A DNA stretch of 64,000 nucleotides, taken from NCBI GenBank assembly GCA_038503035.1, contig JAVSML010024239.1:52603-116602 (forward strand). The letters run 5' to 3'. Below the pieces are notes generated by a model. The model was not told the origin of the DNA. It searched no databases and was given only the letters and a program-made list of their open reading frames with translations. Below are positions 9,626 through 22,037 of the stretch, piece after piece. The translations under genes were made by a program, and so were the position numbers. This stretch comes from Crocodylus rhombifer (lineage: Eukaryota > Chordata > Crocodylia > Crocodylidae). How positions within the stretch are numbered: position 1 is the first letter of the stretch; each line of letters starts with the position of its first letter.

Positions 9626-11502
9626 CTTTCCAGAATTTTCAAGGGCAAAATTCTGTTATTCGAGACCTCAGAAATGGCAATGATAAAGTAGGTGACCTCT
9701 CCTTTGGCAGTATAGGTCACCCAAACTGCATCATATGGGTCCATCAGTAGCTTATGACTAGCTGGAAAGAGACAATCCCAGAGTTATATTATAGAGCCAA
9801 TCTCCTTTTTTAAGCTCTTGAGGAAGAAGGATCATGCTGGAACGTGAGATTTATAGGTGTATTTAGGGTTTTTTCCCCCTTTGCTTTCTGATTTTGGGAA
9901 TGTGGCTATTCATTCACTTCAAATGTAATATCAAGGGGATCATTGAGAGAAAGGTAAAACAGCATATGTGAGCAGCAGTGCTTCTGGCAAGCTGAAATGG
10001 GAAGAGGGAAGTAAAAAGACACAGGTTAGGTCCTGCAAGCAGACAAAAAGATCTCATATAATTCAGCTCTCTACATCTGTTTCCAGTAAGGACCTTACTA
10101 AGTTTTGTTGCTTCTTTCTAAATTCCTTTTACTTGCTGACTTTCCTGGGCTCCTGAAGAAGCATCAGCAGATTGGAAGGAATTCAGTCAGCGAAAGGTAA
10201 CAAAAGCAATTATGGGTCTGAAAGGGAAGGCTTGAGGAAATATTGAAGGAACTGAACTTGGCTAAATAGCAGCTAGGGAGAGATGGGCTATAGAAATGTC
10301 TGCAATCAATGAAATGACACTCTAACTGCTACAGGATTTTTTAGTAATGGTTCTCAAAACTATACCTTACACAAGTATTACTGCTTTCCTACTGAGAAAC
10401 ACGTTAGCATGTTTATGAGTGTGCTTACAGAAGAGTCATATTTTGTTCAGTGGCTCTAAGGAGCATAATACAGCATATTCATTTAAAGGGCATACTGTCT
10501 CTGGGCTTAATGATAATTTAAGAGCCAACATTACTAATAATTATCCTGATGATCATATCTCAGTGCTATGCTGCTGAATAAGTAACTCCATTTTATTTTC
10601 CAGCATGGTCTCTTAGCATGAGGAATCTTCAACATCCAAAAGCAGCAAATTGTTTTGTTAGTTATGCTTCCCAATGATTTGTATTTGGATTAATAGAGTG
10701 TGCTGGCTCTTAAAGACAATCCCAGGTCCAGCACTTCTGTTACTATTTCAGAACTCTGGCCAGTTCTAGCCTTTTGGTGGGAGGATGTGATTGTAGGCTT
10801 AATGCAAAGCATTCTGGATAGAAAGTGGAGATGGAGAAGAGCTTTCCTCTAAGCAGTAGAATGAGAGCAGCTTTGGGAGTGATGGCTGTTGCTGAAGTGA
10901 AAAGAGACATATTAGTGACTGAGGGTTAACAGATGGGGCAGGAGGTTGAAATGGATCCTAGGTGGGCTGAGATGAAGAGCTTAGGGGAAAGGCTCAAGAG
11001 GCAAATATAAGAAGTGGCCTCATGAACAAACTGGAGTAGGAATGGCTGAGTTTGGAACAGATAGTTGCTGTCTAGGGTTTCCGTGGCTGAAGCCCACTGT
11101 AGCAGGGTGGAACAGACTTGATTTGGTGCACAGAGCTGGTGTGGATGTGCTCTGAAACCAAAAGGAAGCTACCAGAGAAGGGACTCGCTGAAGCAGCACA
11201 TGCCCTGGAGAATGGAAAATTAAGACAGACCTTGCAAAATGGAGGCTGTCACCCAGTAAAGATACCTCCGTTTAATCTGGAGGACTCTAATTATTACTGC
11301 AGGTGGATCCTGGTGAAAGGACTTCTTTGTTTAGCAAGAAGGCTAAGCTAAATACTTGCAGTGTGGGGAAACAGAGCAACAGCGGCCTTCAGATGGCAGT
11401 GAAGGTAAATCAAGCCCCTACACATCTGGGTGCTTTTGATCCATTATGTTCCAGTCACTAAGAGGACAGAAAATTATGTCTAATTAACATATGGTTAGTT
11501 AT
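9626..11502. other. Repeat-poor DNA, no gene recognised
   Basis: Nearly 1.9 kb with no recognised repeat or exon. The 77-codon frame at 11118-11351 and the 62-codon frame at 9968-10156 match no family I know. Confidence 0.5.
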
Positions 11503-11507
11503 CCCTG

Positions 11508-11868
11508 TGTAGCAGGGCACTAAGGTGCCTGCTACTTGTAGAGCCGGAATAAGCACTCAGGTGCCGGTTGCTAGGGCAGCCAGAGGGAGCCATTGACCTA
11601 CACCTGCAAGTGGTCAGCTGACCGGAAGGGGCAGGGCCTGGCTCCCATTTAAACCCCAGGACTGAGTCCAGGCAGGCAGTTCCCTGCTGGCAGCCAGAGG
11701 GGAAGGAGCTTTGCCAGACTGAGCCAAGAGGAGTGGCTGGACTGCAGGTATGGCCCAAGACTGGGGAAAGGTAGAGCAACCCTGGTGTGGCAGGAAGAAA
11801 GATGTTGTAGCTGATTGGCAAGGGATGGAGTACTAGGAAGATGGTGTTGGGAAGGGTGACCTGTTACA
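11508..11868 (+). mobile_element. Solo LTR, 361 bp
   Basis: Starts TGTAGCAGG and ends CCTGTTACA, a 9-bp imperfect inverted repeat with TG...CA ends. It is flanked by the 5-bp direct repeat CCCTG at 11503-11507 and 11869-11873. A TATA-like 'atttaaa' at 11647-11653 lies about 140 bp from the left end, giving plus orientation and a short U3. No adjoining internal sequence is seen, so it is a solo LTR. Gypsy-type or retroviral origin is not resolved. Confidence 0.75.
11647..11653 (+). promoter_or_regulatory. TATA-like box of the 361-bp LTR
   Basis: ATTTAAA in a GC-richer context, about 140 bp into the LTR, at the place expected for the LTR promoter. Confidence 0.35.
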
Positions 11869-11873
11869 CCCTG

Positions 11874-13159
11874 CTAACCTATGACCGACCAGTCAGTGAC
11901 CAATGAGCTTGGGGTAACTAATATTCTTTGTCTTTTTGTCCACCTAGTTTATATGTCTAAAATGGACAAGTTTCACTTAGGCTCTCTAACAGGTGAATAG
12001 ATTCCCTTCTCACATATGTCCTCCAGAAGATTATCATCTATGATAAACTCTTGATCCTGAGACGGATGGATGATGAGCAATAGTTCATGCAGGATTGTTG
12101 GTGGCAAGTCCATAATCTTAGTTTATCTTGGCTTTACGTACCAAAAAGGTTAGAGTGCTGATATATCAGCACAGAGAATCTGGGTATCCCTTAGTGTGTG
12201 CAACACTCAGCTGTTCTGTTTTTATACAATGCTGCTCTGTCTATGGGTGTTTTTGCTCACAGTGCTATTTTGCTGCCATTTTGTTTCCTATGATAGTTGG
12301 ACTAAAAGATGGAGAACTTGGTGGGGTTTTTGTTTTAACTTGCATGTGTGAATAGTTGCTCAAGAACATGTTAAATGTGGATAGTTTCACTCACAAGCCA
12401 GGATGTCCTTTGAGAAACCGTTTGCTATGGCTGACATAGGCTTTATAGAATTTCACTGCATTTAATTCTATTTCTACCATAATGTAATTCAGTTTTCTCT
12501 AATGTGGAACGTGGGTTAAAAACAGGACCCCACCAAACTGAGTTCCAGATTAGCCCCAAAGCGGGGAGCTTCACAGCCAGGGGACCACTTGATCAGTGGC
12601 AAAGCTTTTGAGATATGAGGATCTCTGTGACCTGAGCTTCAGAAGCAGGAAGCCCAGGCGGGAGCTGCTGTTCAGCAGAGATACTTGGAGAGAGGTCACT
12701 AAATGAGTCTCTTTGCACTTTGAGCCCTGAGTAATTTCTGAAGGCGGTTGCTGGAATATCATCCATTGTTTCTCTTGAGTTGCATAAACAAGGCACTGTG
12801 AACTTATGCTGACTTCTTCTTCTTTATTTTTATTTTTACCTGCTTCATTTGTGAGAGCTCATTTGTTCCCAGTTGTTCTCAAAGTGACAGCATCAGCAAG
12901 ATTTAATATTCTTTGAAGTGGTGACAGGCATCATCATGCATGACCTTGCTGTACCATACATTGAATGGAAAAACTACCAGAACATTACAATGATTATTGC
13001 CTCGGGATTACTAAATTAAAAGGTAGAGTGGAAGTGTTGTAGTCGCAACAGCCCATGGAATCTGCAAGCAGCAAGGTTTCCTTGGTAAAATCTTTTATTG
13101 GAACAGCTGTGTAGTTGGAAGAGAGGTTGGATGAACTGTAAACCTTTGTACATGGCTGT
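11874..13159. other. Repeat-poor DNA, no gene recognised
   Basis: No repeat or exon recognised. The part from about 12530 to 12810 is compositionally even, low in CpG and free of repeat hallmarks, and is listed among the findings as a candidate conserved non-coding element. Confidence 0.45.
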
Positions 13160-13710
13160 TTTGCACGTACACAGAAGAGTTCCACACATGCCCTCCATGC
13201 CTCCCTGGGGGTGCATGTAGCAGTGTGGAGCTGTGCCCCCCTTGCACCATAAGATGAACCTACTACAGCTCCATGACCCACCTCCAGCCTCGGGTCCCCA
13301 TTCACACCTGCTCCACTCCCTCCCTCACCATGGGGTACTTGAGCTGCCCCACAATGCCCCTTCCCTCTCCCTCTCCCTCTGCCCCTTCCCCTGCATAGAC
13401 TTACCTCCTGGAAACTGTTCTACACACAGCTGGTCCTGGCCATGTGTGTTCTGGCTCTGGCTCTGGGTGCATGCCTACCCCCTGTCTTCCTGCTGCAGCA
13501 GCCCTGGAGCCCATGCCCAGGCTGTCCTGCAGCATGTCTGCACTACCAGTGCTGCCCTGCTGGGTGGCCCAGAGGCAGCAGTGATGGCAGCAGAACAGAG
13601 CCCAGGTGTGGGCTCCAAAACTATGTATGCGATTTAACACATTCAAAAAATTTAATGGGGGAACCAATTGATGCATTAATTGCATGTTAACAGCAATTAA
13701 TTGACAGCCC
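13160..13710. mobile_element. GC-rich element with hAT-like right terminus
   Basis: The right end reads TTGACAGCCC preceded by AT-rich 'gcaattaa' and 'gcatgttaa' units. In reverse complement this is a GGGCTGTCAATTAATTGC-type terminus that I recognise as a common reptile non-autonomous hAT end. To the left lies about 450 bp of GC-rich, CT-rich sequence of the kind found inside the other TIR elements here. The left end was not located, so the start is approximate. Confidence 0.4.
13361..13395. repeat. CT-rich simple repeat
   Basis: Tandem CCCTCT/CCTTCC units within the GC-rich element. Confidence 0.75.
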
Positions 13711-15532
13711 GAAAAAACAAAACCCCTTCAGTTCTGACATCAAGCACAAACTTTGCAACATGTTTTGTGCTTCGGTTCTGATGTGATTTACTCTTTGCCT
13801 AGCTGCTCCACTGATTGCACCATTACTAAGGAAAATAGATAATCTCTGGTGTTCAGCTCTAGCTCTTCAAGTAAATTCTCTTCAAGTTGCAAAAGTCTGT
13901 CTTTCCTCTGACTCTATTCCTAACTTTCTTATTTTTTTTCATTTATTGTTTTCTACCTCATTGTCTTTTGATAATTTAATGCATTGGTATCTTCCTTTTT
14001 TTTTTTCTCTCTCTCTCTTTCCCTCATCACTCTCTTTGCTTGACATCTTTCTTACACTGCCATATCCTTTTGATAGTACACATTACATTTGAATTCTCTG
14101 CAGCCCAATTTGTATACTGTAGTCTTTGACAGTATGTCTGAGGAAAGATGTAGGGGGACAACTTTTATTTACATCTTTTGTAGGATTCATTACTAAGACC
14201 CACGAAAAGAGCTCACATGCACTGAGTGCCTTCAGCTCTGTTCTTACCATCTTTGTGTATAATTAACTTAAGCAGTTCTTATTCTTGCTCATCGGCCCGC
14301 TCTGTATTTCCATACCCCAAGCTTGTTGTTTTACAAGTTGCCTCAATTCAATTTTAAATAAAAATGAAGAATTGTCTGTTTTCCTGCAGTGAATGCAAAT
14401 GAAGTGAGTACTGCTTTTGACAAAAATCTCATAATGGTAGCAAAAATGAAATAGGGTTATGGCCCTCCTTTGTAGCAAAGTTAGCAGACTCCTCTGCATT
14501 GATGGACAGCCCTACAACAGCATGCATCAGAGACACAAATTACCACATTGACATGCACTTATTGAGGCTATTCAAAGGCGCACAAAATTCCATACACTTG
14601 CAATACCTTAAGAAAGCTTTCTGTTTTAATTTTGCTTGCTGGGGAAATGCTGTGTGACTTATTGCTGTGAACTAGACTATGGTATTTTTGTGATGAATGC
14701 TTATCAGGTGTAAGTAGAGGGGTCTTGTTGCTGTAGCTTATGGCTCTCTGAGGAAAAGGCATATTTTTGAAGACTTTTTTTTGTTTTTGACCTGCTGTTC
14801 AAAATGCAAGTGTTTGTGAGAAACCGATAGCAAGGCATAAACTACTAAAGCAAGTTTCTGTTACCATACAGTCAGCTAGGGCAAATCTGGGTAACTTAAT
14901 CCCACTGTGAATTTAAACAGCTGCAGAGAAATTCCCCATAGAAAAGAAAAGCTTTCCTTTTGAGATACTTACCCACCATGCAATTTGACTTTTGCTGCTG
15001 GAAGTGGGTCAGGTAAGTGGAATGTCAATGTGATACCATGAGGTTATTTCAGGAATAAAACGTATTTAAAACTAGTAATCAAGGAAAAGAATTATACTAA
15101 CACATCAAGCATAGGGAAAACTGGCAGCTTCCTGGGTTTCCTCTCTCTCCAGTATCACAACTCTGTATATGCTTACTTCTGGAGAAGGCATTTGTTGCTG
15201 TTTAGGTATAGCTTTCAAGTGTGTGTGAAGAGTTGGGGTGGGGGGTTGGAAATGGGGCAGGCAGGATGACAATGGCAATCTTCCTGCCTGTATTCTTTCT
15301 CTGCAAACAGGGTACCCGAGTCGGTGCCCCTATGCAATGCTCTTCAACTGATGCGAATGTGGCAGTAGCCTCAGTTGCCACAGTCTAAGTTGCACTCACT
15401 TTTTTTCATACTATGCATTTAACTATAAAACAGAACAAGCAGGGGCAACACAGAGGGTGTATGTGGGTACACATGCACCCCCCCCCCGAGTGTGGTGGTG
15501 CACCCCCTACAAAATTTAAAGACTTGCTACTA
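13711..15532. other. Repeat-poor DNA, no gene recognised
   Basis: AT-rich with a short CT tract near 13995-14030. No exon, RNA gene or assignable repeat seen. Confidence 0.45.
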
Positions 15533-15660
15533 AATCATAGGAATAAAAAACAGGACTAGAAGGGACCTCAGGAGGTCATCTACTCCAAGGCAGGATCATC
15601 CCTTTCTAAACCACCCTATCCTGCACAACTTTCAATGATTGTGACTACAATTCTAGATTA
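15533..15660 (-). mobile_element. CR1 LINE 3'-end fragment
   Basis: 'atcatagga...aggactagaagggacctc' followed by 'aggaggtcatctactcca' and 'aggatcatccctttctaaac' is the antisense of the CR1 3' untranslated end. Short and diverged. Confidence 0.8.
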
Positions 15661-15940
15661 TAAATTTAAAAAAAAGATAGAATCACCTTTTTGTTCTGTG
15701 CTTGTACAGTATGTACCATAATTGGGGTCCTCATCCATGGTTGGGAGCTTTGGTGCCCCTACAGTAGATGAAAACTAATATCATGCACTCTTAATTTCAG
15801 TGGAACTTAAATGGAGTCAGCATTGTCCCTGGATGTAGGCAGATTACCAGAACTGCTTCTCTTTTCATTACCCAGTTAAATATTTCCATTGTGCTGATAA
15901 ATGCTACTTAAGAGAAATACAAATACATTCATTAACAAGA

Positions 15941-15958
15941 TTTTTTTTTTTTTTTTTT
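15941..15958. repeat. T18 homopolymer
   Basis: Eighteen consecutive T. No retroposed element is recognisable beside it. Confidence 0.9.
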
Positions 15959-16660
15959 AAAAGATAAAGTCAGAAAAAGCATAACACAGATGAAAGGTGT
16001 GGATTTGTAGTTATTGGAACTTACACTTGTTATGTAATTGGGAAATACTCTCTAGCTGAACAGTCTTTCTGAATAAAAATGGCTAAGAAAAAAAGGAGCT
16101 ACATGCACAAGAACTACGTTGAAGAAATACAAGAGTAGGAAATAAAACTATAGTGTTGTTCTGCAAGCTCTTACTGATGTGGGTACTCCTTAAAGGCATT
16201 GAATAGCCCTATGTGCACATCTTATGATATCTGGTGCCAGTTTCCTTGCCTATATAACAACCCATTTAGCCTCTTTCAGCTCACAAAACATCCACTATGT
16301 GATCATGACTTTTTCTCTCACATAGTTTAAACTTTTGAAGATATCCCCTGAATAAGTTCAAGGAGTCTATGTGGATTGATCATGATCTGGAACTCAAGCT
16401 GTGCTGTTGGGATTTAATTGAATAATCAAAATTCAAAGTTCTGCTTCTCCTGATCACAAGAGCTCAATCATATACTTGCATAAATATTTTAACACGGAAC
16501 TTGGAGATTGACTTTTTCTTATGGCCACTGCTGCCAACAAATCTGGTTCCTACTTTATGTTTCAAGGGTAATTAACACAAATGTTTAACATTATATTTAC
16601 GCAGACTGATATGTAACTCTGTGCCCCACATGACATCCATGACAAATATACGTAGAATTA

Positions 16661-16900
16661 AAATAGTAAAAATACATGAAACCTAACTTTCCCCAGTCTC
16701 TTATACTTTTCAAGATTTTTATTGAGACACAGTACCTCAGCATTATTTTGCAACTTGTATTACTGTCATACCTAGGATTCCTGTCTGGGCCAGGACCCTG
16801 TTGTGCTAGGTGCTGTACAAACGCAGAGCAAAAAGATGGTGCTTGTCCAAGAAGTGTAAAATAAGCAGTAATGGGCGATCACAGAAAACAGGCAAGCAAT
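16661..16900. repeat. Ancient L3/CR1-like 3'-end relic
   Basis: The block 'ccaggaccctgttgtgct', 'aggtgctgtacaaacgcaga', 'aaaagatggtgcttgtcc' matches a widespread vertebrate repeat unit ('...ctgtacaaacacag...agacagtccctgcccc...') that I associate with L3-type CR1 LINE ends. A similar, weaker block is near 19975-20020. Confidence 0.45.
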
Positions 16901-17330
16901 ATTGGTCCCTATGATGCATGATGATCTCAGTGCAGCCAAACTTCTTAGTGTGTTGAAGGCATTTGGAGAAAGGGAAAGGACCAGAAGCAGAGGAGCCAAG
17001 CTAATGTTTTTGGAGAAAATAAGGCTTTTATCCCCACTGTGAAACTTCTGAGAAGCATGGATATTGTGAGCATATGTTCATCCATCTATAGACTTGCATG
17101 TTTGAATGTTCTGTCTACATGTATAGTCTTTTGTAATGGGGGAGGGGATGCCTCTGTAGAAAGAGAATAAGGGGCAATTGCATGATGACATGGTATACTC
17201 TCTCGGTGTATGCACATATATATGAAACCTTACCACCAGCACAAAGAAAGAGTGCAATACATAATGAAGGAAGAATCTCATTCAGGTGATGTAACTAAAA
17301 CCCTGTATAAAAAATCTTTTCCTTGGTTGA

Positions 17331-17527
17331 CAAGGAATTTGTCTACACAAGATGCTTTATTGTACAGTAGACTAATCTACTGCACAGTAAAGCATCACCA
17401 AGTAACCATACTAATAAACTATTGTGCAGTAAATTGGTTTACTGTACAGTTGGCTAATACCTGTAAATACAGGTACTAAACTAACTGCAGTAGATATTGT
17501 GCAATAGGGCTTGTGTTGACACTGACA
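17331..17527. mobile_element. MITE with GTCTACACAAG-type termini
   Basis: Left 'tttgtctacacaagatg' and the reverse complement of the right end 'agtgtcaacacaagccc' form an imperfect inverted repeat. The interior repeats 'actgcacagtaaagca' and 'attgtgcagtaaattgg' units that pair across the element. Same family style as 1986-2184. Confidence 0.55.
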
Positions 17528-17732
17528 GAGTAAATTTGCTCCTAGTCAACCACACCAACCAGGAGCCAGTCAGCATGTGGATGGGTCCCTTTCTGCCTCC
17601 TTCCCCCCCAGATCCTCACAGAAGTGGAAAGCTGAGCAATGCCAGAACTGGGGAGCTACCAGGGGGGCAGCTAGCAGTGAAAATAAGTCAAGACTTAGTC
17701 ATTGGTACACTTCTTTTAGTAAAGAAAAGAGA

Positions 17733-19335
17733 CAGTGGCCAGGTACAGACACTACACTTTTTCCAGTTTAGGTGGTCAGAAACTGGTCTAAACTTGTGAC
17801 AGAACAGAAGTTCAGTGCACAAAGACCAGGTACCACTGTTTTGAAACCAGTCTAAGGTAGACCTGGATGAATGTAGTATCAGATCTTATCAGTTTAGGTT
17901 AGACCAGTGTATCGAACTTCTATCCCAGATCCCCACCCAGGCATGCTGGTCTTGGCCTGCACTCATAATCCAGCTGAGCACTGAGCCAGCCCTGCCCACA
18001 AGCTGTCATGGAGAAGAGACCGCAAGGCCCCTGCTCTCCAGCCCTGTGTCCTGCCCACACTTGTCAGTTGGGCTGGGCAGGGAGGGGGGAGCAGAGGCCC
18101 CTGCCCCAGCCGGCCCAGCTGGAGTTGGGTGCACAGCAGGGGCTTTCCCACTTCCCCGCTGCCTGGCTTTCATGGCCAACATGGCTTTTCCCTGTGGCCC
18201 TGCCCCTCTTCCAGCTGCCAATGGCAGGGGAGAGGAGGGGAAGTGGAGACCCCATAGTGAGCCAGCACAGCTGGGGGGGGTCATGCAACTATGAGAGGGT
18301 GCTGGTTTTTTCCCTCCCGCGCCAAACCATCTGAGGGCTGCAAGCAGGAGCCCCGGCCCAGAGCCAAGCTGTCGCCTGCTCCAAGAGCTGGGGGCCGGGG
18401 TCGGGGGAATGGATCCCTCTGCCACACGGATCTCCCCAGCCTGCTGGCTTGTGGCAGGCCAGCTCCATGTCGTGGCGGCTCTGCTCTTCCTGTCCCTGGT
18501 TCCTGGTGTGGTAGACAGCTGTGCAGCTCTGAGCCATGGCTCTTGGCTGCAGCTTTCAGTCGGGCTGGTAACTAGGGGTGGGAGGGTGGGGAAGCAAGGC
18601 CTCCCACTTCTCAGCCCCAGCCCCAAGCCAGCGCAGTGGTGGGAGAGCATGAAGCAGGTGGCTCTGTTCCCCCACAAGGCTCCTGACAGCTGCAGCCAGG
18701 AGTCATGGCTCAGCCACAGGACTGTCCCCTGCCTCAGGAGCTGGCGTTGGGTGCGGGGGCTGGACCCCCTTCCTCTGGCCCCCGATCTAGCAAACTTGGG
18801 GGGCCAGAGTGGGGTTCTCTTTTTTTTTCCACCTGCTCCCAGTGTGGCAGGCAACGCAGTCTGAGCCACGGCTCCCACCTCCAGCTGTCAGGCAGTCGGA
18901 CGGGGTGAGTGTAGAGGAATGGAGTCCTCCACCATGTGCCCCTCCTCCAAGCTGCTCTGGCAGGGGCCTCTGCTTATCCCCCACTTCCTTCTCCCCTGCA
19001 GCTGGCAGTGGGTGGCTGGTGCATGTGTGCACTGGGGGGGACACAATGGACGGACTGGGAGAGATTCTGTGCTGCTTCCCCCCAGCAGGGGATTGAGGGT
19101 GTGTGGCAGCAGCCAGTCGGGGATGGCCTCTGCTTGGCTGGGGTTGGTTGTGGGGCATATGGGAGCCCCCACATCATCTGGCCTCAGCCAGCGCAGGCAT
19201 CTGCCTGCCTCCCCTCGCCAAAGGATAAACATATGTTCCCTTCACTCCCGATCCAATCTACACAGCTTAGAGACAACCCATGTAGATTGGACCAATTCTG
19301 CCTTGGGCTATCTGAATGTCTGTACTTAGCCACTG
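17733..19335. mobile_element. 1.6-kb GC-rich TIR element (CAGTGGC ends)
   Basis: Left end 'cagtggccaggtacagac' and the reverse complement of the right end 'cagtggctaagtacagac' match at 16 of 18 positions. The CAG-type start suggests hAT, but the 8 bp outside each end do not match well, so the superfamily is tentative. The outer parts are AT-richer, with 'ccagtctaa' and 'gtttaggt' units. The core (18000-19220) is GC-rich and internally repetitive: an exact 16-bp inverted pair at 18090-18105 and 18958-18973, and related 'gagccatggctc' modules near 18527, 18700 and 18862. Long open frames here (up to 290 codons on the minus strand) look like by-products of GC richness. Confidence 0.65.
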
Positions 19336-19737
19336 TAAAAATCTAAATTTTGGTGTACACTGTGCAATCATTGTACATGGTGTGAATGATTCACACTGCA
19401 AAGCTTATCTAGTGCAAAATATTCACTTAGTTGGAGCTGAAATGAAAAAAACCAAACATATACAGCTTCTAATCAACACTCTTTTGAATGAGGTTTATTC
19501 TTAATTTCATTTGGTTTACTATCTCTGCTACGTGCACTGAACCATTTCTGAACCTTTCAAAAACATAGCAATAGCTTTGAACGGTCCTTATTTCTTGCTT
19601 TATGTTAGCACCCAGTGCTAAATGTGGGCAGGAACCCTTTTCTTTCCTGAGATGAGAATTTAGAACATTTTCTGTCCAACCTCAGAATGAAACAAACCTC
19701 TTAGGACTTGGTGATGAACAATAAATGAGCGTGTATG

Positions 19738-19802
19738 ACAGCCCAGTGGGTAGGGCTCACCTGAGAGATAAAAGACCAAATTTAAGCCTCTGCTCCAACA
19801 AA
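19738..19802 (+). repeat. tRNA-derived SINE head (MIR-like)
   Basis: 'cccagtgggtagggctcacc', a degenerate 'agacc', then 'aatttaagcctctgctcc' follow the A-box to B-box layout of MIR-type SINEs. Diverged and short. Confidence 0.4.
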
Positions 19803-20588
19803 CAGCTGAGGAACCTCTTCTGGCAAAATGTGTCATCAAAAGTATCACATTCCTAGGGAGAGAAGAAATTATCACTAAACTGATGTTTTCTGGCAAAATT
19901 GATGTAAGAAAATTCCTGAATAGTTCTACCTAATAACTGCTTTCCAAAATGGAGCCATAGTGTCCTGGAAATGGCACAAAATATATTGATCTAAAAGTTT
20001 CTATCCTAAATAGCTTATAACCTAAGTCGCATCTGGTAGATGAAACAAAGTGGGGAGAGGGCAAATACACTGATGTTTACTGCTACTGTACTTGTACTAA
20101 GATGCTTACTGGAGTTTGTTGGAGTAACAGGACTGAGCATCTGCAGTGGCATAAATAGCCCTGTGTGGTTAGTAACTGGTGACATTCAGACCTCCTAATC
20201 CACTCCTCCCAAAAAAACTTCAGTCTTTGTCCCATCTTTTAGAGACTGAATGATAGGTTGGGGTAGGAGTTCAGTTTCCTCGCAACTAGAAGTGCATCAT
20301 AGATTTGTTCAAGCAGCTACTTTGCCGCTAGAATATTTCCCCCCTGCCCCTTTCTCCACATGTGCTATGCAGAGATTTTGCTTCAATGTATCCTTGTAGT
20401 CTGGGGTCCTCCACTATGCTGTCTCCAGGTTCCTCCACCATAGGGATGTGCTTAGTTTTGGTGCAGTGGATAGTCCTGAGCATGCTACAGGAGCCCCATG
20501 AAGCTGGAGCACTGAGCTGTGGTGGTGCACAGGACTTGGAGGACACCACTGTAGAAAATCTGATTTTTCTCATGTTGATAGCTCTGTG

Positions 20589-20776
20589 AAGGGCCGTTTT
20601 AACTCACAGGGTCCTAGGCATGTGCCTGGTTTTGCTTAAGTGAAGAAGGGGCCCAGTTGTGCTTATTTTACTCTTTTTCACCCAGTAATTATAATCTGTA
20701 ATATAAATATACAGTATTAAGTAGGGGCCCATGAGTTTGTTTGCCTAGGGCCCACTAAAGAGTTAATCCAACCCTG
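20589..20776. mobile_element. hAT MITE, 188 bp
   Basis: Terminal inverted repeats of about 30 bp: AAGGGCCGTTTTAACTC...TCCTAGGC on the left against CAGGGTTGGATTAACTC...CCTAGGC from the right. The flanking octamers are GCTCTGTG (20581-20588) and GCTCTATG (20777-20784), 7/8 identical. No coding capacity. Confidence 0.82.
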
Positions 20777-20968
20777 GCTCTATGAGCATGTTGGTCACCC
20801 TCCTGCCTAGCAGAGGAATACAAGCCAAGGAAAGCAGCAGTCTGTAGGAGGAATTGATGCAGATCCTGTGATGGTTTTTTCTCCCACTGGGCTTACTTAC
20901 ATATGTAAGTAAACATTTGTTCCATCGTGTGTGCAACAGTTAACAAGACGAAGGCCTGCTCCTATATC

Positions 20969-21551
20969 TAGGGACCTACCATGGGCCCCAGCAGCTGATT
21001 ACATGGCTATAACGTGGCTGGGGCCCCTAACTTCATGGCCATATCACAGCCAGGGTCACCATTTTGAAGGTGGAGCAAAGTGGGGCCCCCACACCTTTGC
21101 CTGAGTTTGTGCTGCATTGATTGAAAGCCCTACCTGGAGCTGCTTGGCTTGTTAATTCAGTAATTATCACCCTCCTCAAGGGGTGGAGGGTAATTAATTA
21201 CAGCGTAAAGAAACAGTTTTGCTCTGCTCTGGTTGTCATCCTGCCTGGCCCTCCCCTCCACCCTTCGGGAGAAGGGGTTTTTGGCAGGCTTTTCCCTGCT
21301 TTCTGCTCCCCTTCTGGAGACGGACACGAACTTTTCCCTCCTCTCTCTCCTCCTAACCCCCCCATTGCTTCAGGAGATGGGCAGTCTTCCTTTTTTTTCC
21401 ACTCTTTGCTCCCTTCACCCACCCCCTACCCTCCTAGGAGACGGCTTTTTGAACATAGCCAGTTCCCCGCACTCTTTCACTGTTTCAGGGGACACTTCTA
21501 ATTTCACAGATTTCATGGACATTGTGTAATCATGTATTTGCTAGGTCCTTA
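20969..21551. mobile_element. hAT-type element with TAGGGACCTAC ends
   Basis: Left end TAGGGACCTAC and, in reverse complement, right end TAAGGACCTAG. The flanking octamers are CCTATATC (20961-20968) and CCTATAGC (21552-21559), 7/8 identical. The right side has the 'ttcacagatttcatgga' style common to this type of reptile repeat. The middle (21230-21480) is GC/CT-rich, with three or four loose repeats of a '...cttc(t/a)ggaga(c/t)gg...' unit. No transposase frame; the 126-codon frame lies in the CT-rich core. Confidence 0.7.
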
Positions 21552-21700
21552 CCTATAGCCCTTAAAAAGCCATAACTGCCAAGGAACTTGATTGGAGTCT
21601 TCATAATTATTAACTTTGTAGCTATGGACTTGGGTAACTTAAATGGGCCATTGCCATGGTATGAATATGGTGTATTGGAAAAATCCCTTTTGATGACCTG

Positions 21701-22029
21701 AGGCTGCATCCACGTGTGACATGGACGTTTGGTTCCCTGGGGACAACTAGCAGTGGTGCACCTTGCACTGTTGTGATTCTGCTGCATGGAGCCTGGCTGG
21801 CAGCTGTGGCACAGCTCCGGGACGCCTGCCTCCACTTTTGAGCAGTGCACATGAAATACTGCTCTTCTTTTTTGCTCTGAGTTTTTTTGACCCCTGAATA
21901 TCTAGAAGTCAAGAAAACCTTCTGCACTGCTGCATTGCAGCCTGGAGAACAATGAACATTTAGTATGTGGTGCCACAGATGTATCTGCAGTGCCATGTAC
22001 CACACAGCCACACTTATCTGGACATAACC
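21701..22029. mobile_element. Family A palindromic MITE, copy 2
   Basis: Left end 'ggctgcatccacgtgtgac' is nearly the left end of the copy at 9185, and the right side ('gtggtgccacagatgtatc', 'ccatgtaccacacagcc') matches that copy's right side in the same order. It contains a near-palindrome at 21888-21912 (centre GAATATCT) that copy 3 has as GGATATCC. No clear target duplication. Confidence 0.6.
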
Positions 22030-22037
22030 CAAGGGGC

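Noticed and set aside
18006..18878. Open frame of 290 codons on the minus strand
   Set aside because: It lies wholly in the GC-rich core of a TIR element, overlaps long open frames on both strands, and is rich in Pro/Ser/Gly/Ala/Cys without any domain. Low stop-codon frequency in GC-rich DNA explains it.
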